From Bacteroidales bacterium (GTDB lineage: Bacteria; Bacteroidota; Bacteroidia; Bacteroidales; Marinilabiliaceae), in assembly GCA_015061285.1 (NCBI GenBank), contig SUWW01000023.1:1-35944 (forward strand): a stretch of 35,944 bases of DNA, read 5' to 3'. A model generated the notes under the pieces. The model was not told where the DNA came from. It searched no databases and was given only the letters and a program-made list of their open reading frames with translations. Shown one piece after another: positions 15,701-23,860 of this stretch (its first letter is position 1; each line of letters opens with the position of its first letter). The position numbers were made by a program, and so were the translations under genes.

Positions 15701-17116
15701 CTATTTATGGTTATAGCCTAAAATGCGCAACATATCCTCAGGGCTCTGTTCGTCGTTGAAGAGATAATCGGTTATCTGACCATTCTCATCGCGGTTGATA
15801 ACGACGTGCTTAGGCGAAGGAATCAAGCAATGCTTAATGCCACCATATCCACTCAACGAATCTTGATAAGCGCCCGTGTGGAAGAAACCGATGTAGAGCG
15901 GCTCTTTCTCGCCCGGATACACGCAAGGCATGTACACCTGCTGGTTGAGGTCCTCGGTGTTGTAGTAGTCAGCGTGGTCGCATGTGATGCCACCGATATT
16001 TACGCGCTGGTATGAGTGATCCCATTTGTTGATAGGCAGCAAGATAAACTTCTCGCTAATACCCCAACTATCTGGGATTGTGGTCATTAAGCTATTATCT
16101 ATAAGATACCAAAGCTCGGTATCGTTCTGTTGTTTAGTCTCTACAACCTTGAAAATTACAGCGCCCGACTCGCCAACGGTGTACTTACCAAACTCGGTGA
16201 TGATGTCAGGTTCGTCAATCTCCTCAGTGGTGCAAGTCTCAGTTATGCTGCGCACAAGCTCATTGACGATGTATTTATAGTCGTAGTCGAAGCTAAGGTT
16301 GTTTCTGATAGGCAGACCACCGCCGAGGTCGATCATGTGGAGGCTTTCGCACTGCTTTTTGAGTTCTGCATACGAAGCCAAAGCCTTGCGGAATACGCCC
16401 CAGAAGTAGAGGTTATCCTTTATACCACTATCAACGAAGAAGTGGAATAGCTCAAGGTTGACATGAGGGTTGTTCTTAATCTTTTCGTTGTAGAACTTCA
16501 CAATATCGGATGCGCGAATGCCCAATCGAGAGGTATAATATGCAGCTTGCGGCTCTTCGTCGATAGCCATACGTATACCGATGTTTACACGCTCGCCATT
16601 CATCACTTCGAGAAGGCGATCGAGTTCACCCATCGAGTCGAGCACGGTGATGCAGTTCTTGAAACCAAGTTGCTGTATCTCCTTTATTTTCTGGAGATAA
16701 AGGTCGGTTTTGAAGCCGTTGTTCAGAATAATAATATCCTTAGAAATGGTGCCCTCTTCGTAGAGTTCGCGCACAATGTCGAGGTCGTAAGCCGATGACG
16801 TTTCAAGTTGAACTTGATACTTCAAAGCCTCTTTCACCACAAAACTGAAGTGGCTACTCTTGGTGCAGTAGCAATACTTATACTGACCTCTGTAGCCCTG
16901 CGTCTTGATAGCCTTGCTAAAGAGGTTGCGTATACGTTTAATCTGTTCGCCAATCTTAGGTAAGTAGGTTATTTTCAGCGGGGTACCATACTTATCGATG
17001 ATATATTTAAGCGAAATGTTGTTGAAAAACAGATTCCCATTTTCCAAGTCGAAACCATCTTGAGGAAAATAGTACGTCTGGTCAATAAGGTCGAAATATG
17101 TACTTTTCGTTCTCAC
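15701..17116 (-). CDS. speA: Arginine decarboxylase, short Bacteroidota form (fold III, PLP-dependent)
   Basis: 471 residues, shorter than the roughly 650-residue proteobacterial SpeA but typical for the Bacteroidota version. Fold-type III decarboxylase features are YKYCYCTKSSHF with PLP lysine K86, LETSSAYDLDIV, the HFF segment, IDLGGGLPI (glycine-rich phosphate-binding loop) and the C-terminal GFFHTGAYQ. It would turn arginine into agmatine for polyamine synthesis. The start is a GTG at 17116, chosen because the family begins with a YFDLIDQTYYFPQDGF segment right after it and no upstream ATG is in frame. It precedes the kinase by 8 bases. Other fold III decarboxylases (diaminopimelate, carboxynorspermidine) fit less well. 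Confidence 0.82.
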   Translation of the reverse strand: MRTKSTYFDLIDQTYYFPQDGFDLENGNLFFNNISLKYIIDKYGTPLKITYLPKIGEQIKRIRNLFSKAIKTQGYRGQYKYCYCTKSSHFSFVVKEALKYQVQLETSSAYDLDIVRELYEEGTISKDIIILNNGFKTDLYLQKIKEIQQLGFKNCITVLDSMGELDRLLEVMNGERVNIGIRMAIDEEPQAAYYTSRLGIRASDIVKFYNEKIKNNPHVNLELFHFFVDSGIKDNLYFWGVFRKALASYAELKKQCESLHMIDLGGGLPIRNNLSFDYDYKYIVNELVRSITETCTTEEIDEPDIITEFGKYTVGESGAVIFKVVETKQQNDTELWYLIDNSLMTTIPDSWGISEKFILLPINKWDHSYQRVNIGGITCDHADYYNTEDLNQQVYMPCVYPGEKEPLYIGFFHTGAYQDSLSGYGGIKHCLIPSPKHVVINRDENGQITDYLFNDEQSPEDMLRILGYNHK

Positions 17117-17159
17117 TAAACCTCTGTTTATAAGTGTAATATAAAGTATAAGATGATTA

Positions 17160-17816
17160 TCAATTCAACCATCCGATGATGGTTTGGCTGCCAACTACGC
17201 TCTGCTTCATAGTGGCATCGATTTTAGTGCCAAGAGGTAGATACATGTCTACACGCGAACCAAATTTTATGAATCCCATTTGGTCCGACTGACGCACCTT
17301 CTTACCCTCTTCGGCGTAAGTAACAATACGACGTGCCAATGCGCCTGCTACCTGACGAATGAGTATTTGTTGTCCATTAGGTCGTTCTATCAAGATAGAA
17401 GAGCGTTCGTTCTCTGTCGACGATTTAGGTAGCCATGCTGCTTGAAATTTTCCGTTGTGATGCTTACAAAACTTTACTACACCACTCACTGGATACCAAT
17501 TGATATGCACGTTGGTCACCGACATAAATATCGACACCTGCAAGCATCGTGTTTTTAGCACTTCTGGCTCATCGGTTTCTTCTATCACTACCACCGTACC
17601 ATCGGCAGGAGCCACAATAGCGCCATCGTAGCGCGTAGCTTTTCTGCGTGGACTGCGGAAGAAACTGGTTAGAAACAGCAAGAATGCACCCGTAACTACT
17701 AAGATTATCTCTTTGGCAAGTGTGCCCGACACAAACTTGTAGTTAAGTATGTTTATAGCTACAAAAATTATTGATGCTGTAACTATGGTTGTTGTTCCCT
17801 CTTTGTGAAGTTTCAT
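17160..17816 (-). CDS. psd: Phosphatidylserine decarboxylase proenzyme, short form
   Basis: 218 residues, the short class. Two N-terminal hydrophobic segments (about residues 10-28 and 35-52) are followed by IVAPADGTVV and MSVTNVHINWYPVSG. Near the C-terminus, KFGSRVDMYLP holds the self-cleavage site G186-S187. Cleavage there would give the pyruvoyl-bearing alpha subunit. It makes phosphatidylethanolamine from phosphatidylserine at the membrane. The gene follows cdsA by about 27 bases, and CdsA makes the CDP-diacylglycerol used upstream in the same pathway, so the pair forms a phospholipid unit. Confidence 0.93.
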   Translation of the reverse strand: MKLHKEGTTTIVTASIIFVAINILNYKFVSGTLAKEIILVVTGAFLLFLTSFFRSPRRKATRYDGAIVAPADGTVVVIEETDEPEVLKTRCLQVSIFMSVTNVHINWYPVSGVVKFCKHHNGKFQAAWLPKSSTENERSSILIERPNGQQILIRQVAGALARRIVTYAEEGKKVRQSDQMGFIKFGSRVDMYLPLGTKIDATMKQSVVGSQTIIGWLN

Positions 17817-17843
17817 CTCTCTAAATTTCTATTGATGAATTAA

Positions 17844-18653
17844 CTATGTGAAAAAGTAGTAAAGTAGACTAACAATAGGCACTGCAAACATAATAGCATC
17901 GAAGCGGTCGAGTATGCCTCCATGTCCTGGAAGAAGCGTTCCACTATCTTTTACTTTTACAGAGCGCTTAAACATCGACTCGATAAGATCGCCAGCTGTA
18001 CCTATCACTGCTACAGACAATCCCGTAATTATAAATATTGCGGTAGACATAATGTCGGTATATATCGACAGCAGATATGCAGCTAACATTGTCAGCACAA
18101 CGCCTCCCGCAAAACCTTCTATTGTCTTCTTGGGCGATATGCGCTCACAAAGTTTATGTTTGCCTAATGTTACGCCTGTTATGTATGCCCCCGTATCGTT
18201 TACCCAAACGAGCACAAACAACAGCACCACTGGTTTCCAATCGTATACTCCATTTTTGAATGCCAAAAGGTTGAATAGTGCAAATGGCAATCCTATGTAT
18301 ATGGTTGAGAGCAGTGTCAATGCTACGTTTTGCAATGGATTCTCGTTTTTGCAGTATAATTCTACTATAAACACTGCCCATATCATCACTACTATAGCAA
18401 GTAGGAAACGAGGGTCGTAGTGGTTGAAGTAAATTAGAAACGATAGTGCAAACGAAACCACATTAACGCCAAGCACCGAATAGAAGTGCGGCGACAAGCC
18501 TGCTGTACGTATCATGCGGCAGAACTCGTTGGTAGCAAGTGAAACAACACAAACCATTAACATAGCATAAGTAACAGGACCGAGCAAGAGTGCAATTCCT
18601 ATCACTGCTATGAAAATGATACCTGTTATGGCTCGTTGTATAAAGTTGGACAT
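17844..18653 (-). CDS. cdsA: Phosphatidate cytidylyltransferase
   Basis: 269 residues from the ATG at 18653; the longer reading to 18668 begins at a TTG. A multi-pass inner membrane protein (about eight hydrophobic segments) that makes CDP-diacylglycerol from phosphatidate and CTP. The C-terminal family signature is clear: VKDSGTLLPGHGGILDRFDA, with the conserved lysine and aspartates. WVNDTGAYITG and SPKKTIEGFAGG, also hallmark segments, precede it. Immediately upstream of psd and probably the first gene of the leftward run that ends at folA. Confidence 0.95.
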   Translation of the reverse strand: MSNFIQRAITGIIFIAVIGIALLLGPVTYAMLMVCVVSLATNEFCRMIRTAGLSPHFYSVLGVNVVSFALSFLIYFNHYDPRFLLAIVVMIWAVFIVELYCKNENPLQNVALTLLSTIYIGLPFALFNLLAFKNGVYDWKPVVLLFVLVWVNDTGAYITGVTLGKHKLCERISPKKTIEGFAGGVVLTMLAAYLLSIYTDIMSTAIFIITGLSVAVIGTAGDLIESMFKRSVKVKDSGTLLPGHGGILDRFDAIMFAVPIVSLLYYFFT

Positions 18654-18687
18654 TTTATTGTTTTCCAATATTCGTTTTCAGTGCACG

Positions 18688-18695
18688 CAAAAGTA
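18688..18695 (-). promoter_or_regulatory. Candidate -7 promoter box for cdsA (TACTTTTG)
   Basis: On the minus strand TACTTTTG matches TAnnTTTG exactly, 35 bases before the cdsA ATG. A second match, TAAGTTTG, lies just upstream on the same strand. No ideal TTTG is found at the expected -33 distance for either. Confidence 0.35.
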
Positions 18696-18734
18696 CACTT
18701 TACAAACTTAAATGGCACACAAAACATTAACCTT

Positions 18735-20525
18735 TTATCGTCTTCCGAATTTTTTATCGCGGCGTTCGCGTCTGTTACGTGGTTCACCGCTCCAATCTTC
18801 GGATTTTTTGCTGCGATGCGAGTCTCTTTTGCGGTCGCGTTCTCTATCGCCTCTGCCAAATGGTTTACTATCTGAGCGACGTGGTCTGCGTCGGCGTTCG
18901 CTGTTGTCGCCGCCATCGCGTGGTTGAGCCTGTTCTACAATAAGTTTATAGCCATTAAGCTCTTGACCATTCATAGCCGCTATTATCTGTTCTCCATACT
19001 GCGAATCGACCTCAATAAACGAGAAGTTGCGCATAATATCTATGTGACCAATAGCAATTTTCTCTTCTACGTGGCGCATGAAGCCATTCACTATGCTCAT
19101 CAAATCGCCAGGACGCAAGCGGTCCATCTTACCCATATTTATGAATAGGCGCATGTAGCTACCATCGTTGGCACGTGCTGTGAGCTGCTTGCGGTCGTAC
19201 ACATTGAGATCGGCAGCATTTTGGTAGTACGAGTTGACGGTTTCGAATTCGCGAGCTACAAATTTGTTTATGAGCTCCTCCGACGAGAATTTCGACAATC
19301 GCTCCATAATGCCAGGAAGGAATTGTGCTACAGCCGAATTTTCGTCTACTTCTTGTTTCTCTATCTCATCTATGAAATGCTGCAATTTCACTTTACAAAC
19401 CTCTTCGGCAGTAGGCACAAGACAGCGTTCGAACTTCTTATTCGACATCTTCTCTATCTGACGAATCTTACCAAGTTCGCGACTATGTACAATAGATATA
19501 CTTACACCTTGCTTGCCAGCGCGCCCAGTACGTCCACTGCGGTGTATATACACTTCAGGATCGTCGGGGAGGTTATAATTTATTACGTGAGTAAGATTAT
19601 TCACATCTATGCCTCGAGCAGCCACATCGGTAGCCACAAGCAGCTGCAAATGACGCATGCGGAAACGCTGCATCACCATATCGCGTTGAGCCTGCGAGAG
19701 GTCGCCATGGAGTGCATCGGCATTATATCCATCGGCAATAAGTTTATCGGCTACATCTTTTGTCTCTTCGCGTGTGCGGCAGAACACAATGCCATATATA
19801 TCGGGCACAATATCTACAATGCGCTTGAGAGCTAAATAGCGGTCCGAAGCCTTCACTTGATAATATTGATGCTCTACGGTGTCGGCGCCTTGATTGGTTC
19901 TACCTATACTTATTTTTATAGGATCGTTCATGTAGCTATTTGCAATTTTAGCTATGAACGGAGGCATAGTAGCCGAGAAGAGCATCGTTTGGCGAGTTTC
20001 GGGAGTTTCGGCAAGGATAGTCTCGAGGTCGTCTTTGAAGCCCATATTGAGCATTTCGTCTGCTTCGTCGAGCACAAGCCATCGAATTTCGCCAATGTTA
20101 AGACTACCACGATTCATGAGGTCAATCACGCGACCTGGCGTACCCACAACAATATGTGCAGCGCCACGCAAAGCCTTAATCTGTGCGCGAATATCGCTAC
20201 CACCATAGACAGGTACAATTTGCACACGCTCACGATATTTGGCGAAAGCTGTGAGATCTTTTGTTATTTGCAAACAGAGTTCGCGCGTCGGACATAGCAC
20301 GAGGGCTTGAGTATGCGCAGTGTGATCGTCGGCCAGTTGAATAATAGGCAAACCGAAGGCTCCCGTTTTACCAGTTCCAGTTTGTGCCAATGATATAACA
20401 TCGCGACCACCATTAAGAATTTCAGGAATTGAACGCTCCTGCACAGGCGTTGGTTGCTCAAAGCCAAGTTCACCTATGGCTTGAAGCATTTCGGTCGAAA
20501 GACCGATTTCTTCAAATTTTGACAT
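18735..20525 (-). CDS. DEAD-box ATP-dependent RNA helicase with basic C-terminal tail
   Basis: 596 residues. The RecA-like core carries the Q-motif (FEQPTPVQE), motif I AQTGTGKT (47-54), PTREL, GTPGR, DEAD (153-156), SAT, and motif VI HRSGRTGRAG. It is followed by a region resembling the DeaD/DbpA RNA-binding domain (about residues 460-545) and a tail very rich in Arg, Lys, Asp and Ser (NRRERRDKKFGRR at the end). It likely unwinds RNA in ribosome assembly or mRNA turnover, often under cold stress. Its leader of over 100 bases contains a 10-bp inverted repeat ending four bases before the ATG. The exact counterpart (DeaD/CsdA, RhlE) cannot be settled here. Confidence 0.93.
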   Translation of the reverse strand: MSKFEEIGLSTEMLQAIGELGFEQPTPVQERSIPEILNGGRDVISLAQTGTGKTGAFGLPIIQLADDHTAHTQALVLCPTRELCLQITKDLTAFAKYRERVQIVPVYGGSDIRAQIKALRGAAHIVVGTPGRVIDLMNRGSLNIGEIRWLVLDEADEMLNMGFKDDLETILAETPETRQTMLFSATMPPFIAKIANSYMNDPIKISIGRTNQGADTVEHQYYQVKASDRYLALKRIVDIVPDIYGIVFCRTREETKDVADKLIADGYNADALHGDLSQAQRDMVMQRFRMRHLQLLVATDVAARGIDVNNLTHVINYNLPDDPEVYIHRSGRTGRAGKQGVSISIVHSRELGKIRQIEKMSNKKFERCLVPTAEEVCKVKLQHFIDEIEKQEVDENSAVAQFLPGIMERLSKFSSEELINKFVAREFETVNSYYQNAADLNVYDRKQLTARANDGSYMRLFINMGKMDRLRPGDLMSIVNGFMRHVEEKIAIGHIDIMRNFSFIEVDSQYGEQIIAAMNGQELNGYKLIVEQAQPRDGGDNSERRRRPRRSDSKPFGRGDRERDRKRDSHRSKKSEDWSGEPRNRRERRDKKFGRR

Positions 20526-20529
20526 CTTG

Positions 20530-20628
20530 TTCGGTATTGTTATCTCCTTTCACTTTTTCGATATACACCCTTCCTGCCCAGCACCTTTGCCGGCTCTTCT
20601 TCGTGACGATTTAATAATCAATACCGAA
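20530..20628 (-). promoter_or_regulatory. Possible structured 5' leader of the helicase mRNA
   Basis: TTCGGTATTG (mRNA sense, 20628-20619) is complementary over 10 bases to CAATACCGAA (20539-20530), which ends four bases before the helicase start codon. The intervening 79 bases include GC-rich segments around GCCGGC and an AAAGGAGAT purine stretch just before the 3' arm. Pairing could hide the initiation region. About three 10-bp inverted repeats within 100 bases are expected by chance in a window this size, so the position is the main support. Confidence 0.35.
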
Positions 20629-20713
20629 TTAGTGATATGAGATAGTTAAAATTGAGCGCGAAAATAGAGGTATTTCCATTTACTTTGTAAAACATTAACC
20701 TTAATTATAGAAT

Positions 20714-22000
20714 ATGAGTTTGGTTATCATATTTATGGGAATTCTCTACTTTGTGGGTCATTTACTAACCCACATATTCAATCGTTCGAAAATTCCTGAT
20801 GTACTTATACTTATATTGTTTGGCATAATAATAGGTCCCGTGTTGTGCTTCGTTACGCCAGAGATGATAGGTTCTGTCGGTTCGCTACTCACTTCGCTTG
20901 CTCTTATAGTGATGCTTTTTGAGAGTGGACTCAATATGGAACTCAAAACACTCATTCTGTCGGCACGCCAAGCGCTCAATTTGTCGTTCATATCGTTTAT
21001 AATGTCGGCAGCTATAGTTTTCTCCATTATGTATTTCGGCTTCGAATACTCATCGTGGGCAAGCGCGCTGACTGGTTTTATCTGTGGAGGAACTTCTTCG
21101 GCGGTTGTCATACCTATGGTGCGAGCGCTTAAGGTGAGCAACGAAGCATCGACAATAGCCATTCTCGAATCGGCACTGACAGACGTTTTTTGTATAGTAT
21201 TTACGCTTGGCGTGGTAGATAGCTTCGACAGTGGCGAATTTGAAATTGGCAAAATCATTGGCAACCTCATTTCTTCGCTCGTCATGGCATCGGTAATTGG
21301 GTTGGTGGCTGGTAGTTTCTGGCTTTACCTTATCGACAAAGTACGGAGTTACCCCAACTCGCAATTCGCCACCTTTGCATTCATGTTTATAGTGTATGGC
21401 ATAGCCGAAAAACTCGACTATAGTGGCGCTATTGCAGCTTTGGCATTCGGCATTGTTATGGGCAACAATGTGGTGGTCTATAGCGTGCTTCGCCGACTCA
21501 AAATCACTAAAGCTGCCGTTGGCGTAGTCACCGATGCCGAAAAGGTGCTCTACAAGGAAATTGTGTTCTTGCTGAAGATTTTCTTCTTCATCTACCTCGG
21601 CATTTGTATACCATTCAACCAATTGCATCTTGCTCTCATTGCACTATCTATAGTTATTGGTATATATATAATGCGTCCATTCGTAACCAAAATATTTGTG
21701 CGCAAACGCACTACGCCATACGATCGCGAGATTCTTTCGGTGATGGTGCCCAAAGGCTTAGCCGCTGCGGTCTTGGCAAGCGTACCTATTCAGCACGGAT
21801 TGGTAGAAGGTAGCGACGTTCAGACTATTACATATAATATTGTGCTCATAAGTATAATTGTTACTTCGGTCGCCATTCCTCTCATAGAGGACACGCGATT
21901 GGGTACTATTTTCAGAAAATTCTTCGTTAGTAAATATGATGATGAAGAGGAGGATTCTGGCAGCACAATGAAACTTCACGTAGACGATTTCACACGATGA
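20714..22000 (+). CDS. Cation:proton antiporter (CPA family)
   Basis: 428 residues with about twelve hydrophobic segments starting at the N-terminus. SKIPDVLILILFGIIIGPV (helix 1-2), LFESGLNME, GGTSSAVVIPMVRAL and ESALTDVFCIVFTLGVV are the ordered motifs of CPA1/CPA2 sodium (or potassium):proton antiporters. The ESALTD acidic residues sit where the ion-binding aspartate of NhaP-type proteins lies. A short acidic cytoplasmic tail (YDDEEEDSG) ends the protein, with no TrkA-type regulatory domain. Its stop overlaps the miaA start by four bases (ATGA), a sign of translational coupling. The transported ion is not decided. Confidence 0.87.
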   Translation: MSLVIIFMGILYFVGHLLTHIFNRSKIPDVLILILFGIIIGPVLCFVTPEMIGSVGSLLTSLALIVMLFESGLNMELKTLILSARQALNLSFISFIMSAAIVFSIMYFGFEYSSWASALTGFICGGTSSAVVIPMVRALKVSNEASTIAILESALTDVFCIVFTLGVVDSFDSGEFEIGKIIGNLISSLVMASVIGLVAGSFWLYLIDKVRSYPNSQFATFAFMFIVYGIAEKLDYSGAIAALAFGIVMGNNVVVYSVLRRLKITKAAVGVVTDAEKVLYKEIVFLLKIFFFIYLGICIPFNQLHLALIALSIVIGIYIMRPFVTKIFVRKRTTPYDREILSVMVPKGLAAAVLASVPIQHGLVEGSDVQTITYNIVLISIIVTSVAIPLIEDTRLGTIFRKFFVSKYDDEEEDSGSTMKLHVDDFTR

Positions 22001-22920
22001 GCAAAACTGATATGGTGGTCATTTTGGGCCCTACTGCATGCGGCAAAACCGATTTTGCCGCACACCTCGCTTTGCAACTTGGTGGCGAGATAATAAGTGC
22101 CGATTCGCGTCAAGTTTATCGCGGCATGACCATTGGCACTGGCAAAGACTTAGATGATTATATTATTGATAATAAGCACATTCCATATCATCTGATAGAT
22201 ATTGTCGACCCAGGCGAGAAATACAATGTATATCGCTACCAAACTGATTTTTGCGATGCATACGCCGACGTCACTCAACGCGGCAAGTTGCCTATAATGT
22301 GCGGTGGATCAGGTCTTTATATCGAAGCTGTACTGAAGGGCTACAAAATGCTGAGTGTTCCGCCCAATCCTGAATTGCGCGCTCAATTAGCCGAAAAAAC
22401 GCTCGACGAACTTGCACAAATTTTGTCATCTTATAGGCAATTGCACAACAATACCGACACCGACAACCGCCGTCGCGCCATTCGCTCTATCGAGATTGAA
22501 GAGTATTACCGACAAAACCCTAAACAAGAGAGCGCGGTACCACCTATCAATTTCACCGTCATAGGTCTTGACATAGATCGCGATTTGCGCCGCGAGAAGA
22601 TTACTCGCCGACTGAAAGCTCGCCTCGACGAAGGCTTGGTCGATGAAGTGCGCTCGCTGCTCGATTCGGGCATCTCTCCCGACGACTTGATTTACTATGG
22701 CCTTGAATATAAATTCGTTACACTATACGCCATCGGACATATCAATTATAACGATATGTATGAACTACTCAATATTGCCATTCATCAGTTTGCTAAGCGT
22801 CAGATGACTTGGTTTCGTGGCATGGAGCGCCGCGGCATACATATAAATTGGCTCGATGCTGCTCAGCCAATGGAGACCAAAATTGCGGAAGCTCGCCGCA
22901 TATTAGGAATTGAAAATTGA
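21997..22920 (+). CDS. miaA: tRNA dimethylallyltransferase
   Basis: 307 residues. It adds the dimethylallyl group to N6 of A37 in tRNAs reading UNN codons. The P-loop is GPTACGKT (11-18), followed by ISADSRQVYRGM (substrate-binding), MCGGSGLYIEA and DNRRRAIRSIEI. The version here has GTGKDLDDYIIDNKH after the DSRQ motif. That differs from the common MiaA and, as I recall, resembles the second MiaA paralogue found in many Bacteroidota. The last residues (GIEN) and the TGA stop are encoded inside the AATTGAAAATTG repeat, so the native C-terminus was shaped by the repeat. Confidence 0.92.
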   Translation: MSKTDMVVILGPTACGKTDFAAHLALQLGGEIISADSRQVYRGMTIGTGKDLDDYIIDNKHIPYHLIDIVDPGEKYNVYRYQTDFCDAYADVTQRGKLPIMCGGSGLYIEAVLKGYKMLSVPPNPELRAQLAEKTLDELAQILSSYRQLHNNTDTDNRRRAIRSIEIEEYYRQNPKQESAVPPINFTVIGLDIDRDLRREKITRRLKARLDEGLVDEVRSLLDSGISPDDLIYYGLEYKFVTLYAIGHINYNDMYELLNIAIHQFAKRQMTWFRGMERRGIHINWLDAAQPMETKIAEARRILGIEN

Positions 22921-22961
22921 AAATTGAAAATTCGAAACTCGTAACTCGTAACTCGTAATTC
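22908..22961. repeat. Composite AT-rich repeat (AATTGAAA words then AACTCGTA words)
   Basis: Three AATTGAAA units are followed by three ACTCGTA units. The first half is the reverse complement of the 11957-11984 repeat and the second half matches 140-208. The repeat supplies the miaA stop codon (22918-22920) and ends three bases before the TTG start of the next gene. Confidence 0.75.
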
Positions 22962-22963
22962 TA

Positions 22964-23857
22964 TTGCTTACCTACTCCGATTATATAGCCAAACGCTTTG
23001 GACACAAGATGCAGAAAATTTCTATCGACGCTGGCTTTACTTGTCCTAACCGCGATGGAACTCTAAGCGTTGGTGGTTGTGCTTTTTGCAATAACAAAAC
23101 TTTTAGTCCTACATATTGTTCGCCGCAAAAATCTGTTACACAACAGATTAACGAGGGAATTAATTTCTTTTCAATCAAGCACAACGACCTTGGCTACTTG
23201 GCTTATTTTCAGTCATATAGTAGTACGTATGGCAACACAGCAGACATTCTTCGTCTCTACAACGAAGCACTCGCCCATCCGCGCATTTCTGGATTGATTA
23301 TTGGCACTCGCCCCGACTGCATCGCCAACGATTTATTGGCGGAACTATCTACTCTTGCCCAACACACTTACATATGCATAGAAATTGGAGCTGAAAGTAT
23401 TTATAATGAGACTCTTACAGCCGTGAATCGTTGCCATACGTGGGAACAAACGCAAGATGCAGTAAACCGCGTTGCTGCTGCAGGCATCGATGTCGGATTG
23501 CATCTGATTATGGGACTTCCGGGCGAGACTCGCGAGATGATGATGCATGAAGCAGATGTTGTGTCGACTTTGCCTGTTACTATTGTGAAACTTCATCAGT
23601 TACAAATAGTTAAAGGCTCTGCCTTCGAGCGTATGTATGCCGAAAATCCTACACATTTCTCGCTCTTCTCTGTTGATGAATATGTCGACTTCTGCGTGAA
23701 TTTTGTGCAAAGGTTGCGCCCTGACATTGTTGTTGATAGGTTCACCAATCAATCGCCACCCGACTTGGTGATTGCTCCTCGCTGGAACTTGAAAAACTAT
23801 GAGTTCACTCATCGTGTGGAGCGTAAAATGAAAAATATTGGAATACATAATTCGTAA
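22964..23857 (+). CDS. Radical SAM protein, TIGR01212/YhcC type
   Basis: 297 residues. The [4Fe-4S] cysteines have the widened spacing of this family: C27, C39 and C42 in FTCPNRDGTLSVGGCAFCNN. Further family segments are YLAYFQSYSSTYG, GLIIGTRPDCI, YICIEIGAESI and GLHLIMGLPGETREMM. The reaction is not established in general; YhcC-type proteins have been linked to tRNA or biosynthetic metabolism without proof that I know of. The start is a TTG at 22964: an in-frame stop lies at 22949 and the next ATG would remove conserved residues. The last codons and stop (IHNS, TAA) come from a repeat word. The nitrilase gene begins three bases later. Confidence 0.87.
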   Translation: MLTYSDYIAKRFGHKMQKISIDAGFTCPNRDGTLSVGGCAFCNNKTFSPTYCSPQKSVTQQINEGINFFSIKHNDLGYLAYFQSYSSTYGNTADILRLYNEALAHPRISGLIIGTRPDCIANDLLAELSTLAQHTYICIEIGAESIYNETLTAVNRCHTWEQTQDAVNRVAAAGIDVGLHLIMGLPGETREMMMHEADVVSTLPVTIVKLHQLQIVKGSAFERMYAENPTHFSLFSVDEYVDFCVNFVQRLRPDIVVDRFTNQSPPDLVIAPRWNLKNYEFTHRVERKMKNIGIHNS

Positions 23858-23859
23858 CT
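23846..23859. repeat. Single unit of the AATTCGTAACT repeat
   Basis: CATAATTCGTAACT matches words of the array at 140-208. It encodes the C-terminus and stop codon of the radical SAM gene and abuts the ATG of the nitrilase gene at 23861. Confidence 0.5.
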
Positions 23860-23860
23860 A

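Noticed and set aside
18721-20702. 14-bp direct repeat AAAACATTAACCTT (18721-18734 and 20689-20702) flanking the helicase gene, as if it were a mobile cassette
   Set aside because: About two 14-bp matches are expected by chance in a window of this size, and the gene has no other sign of mobility.
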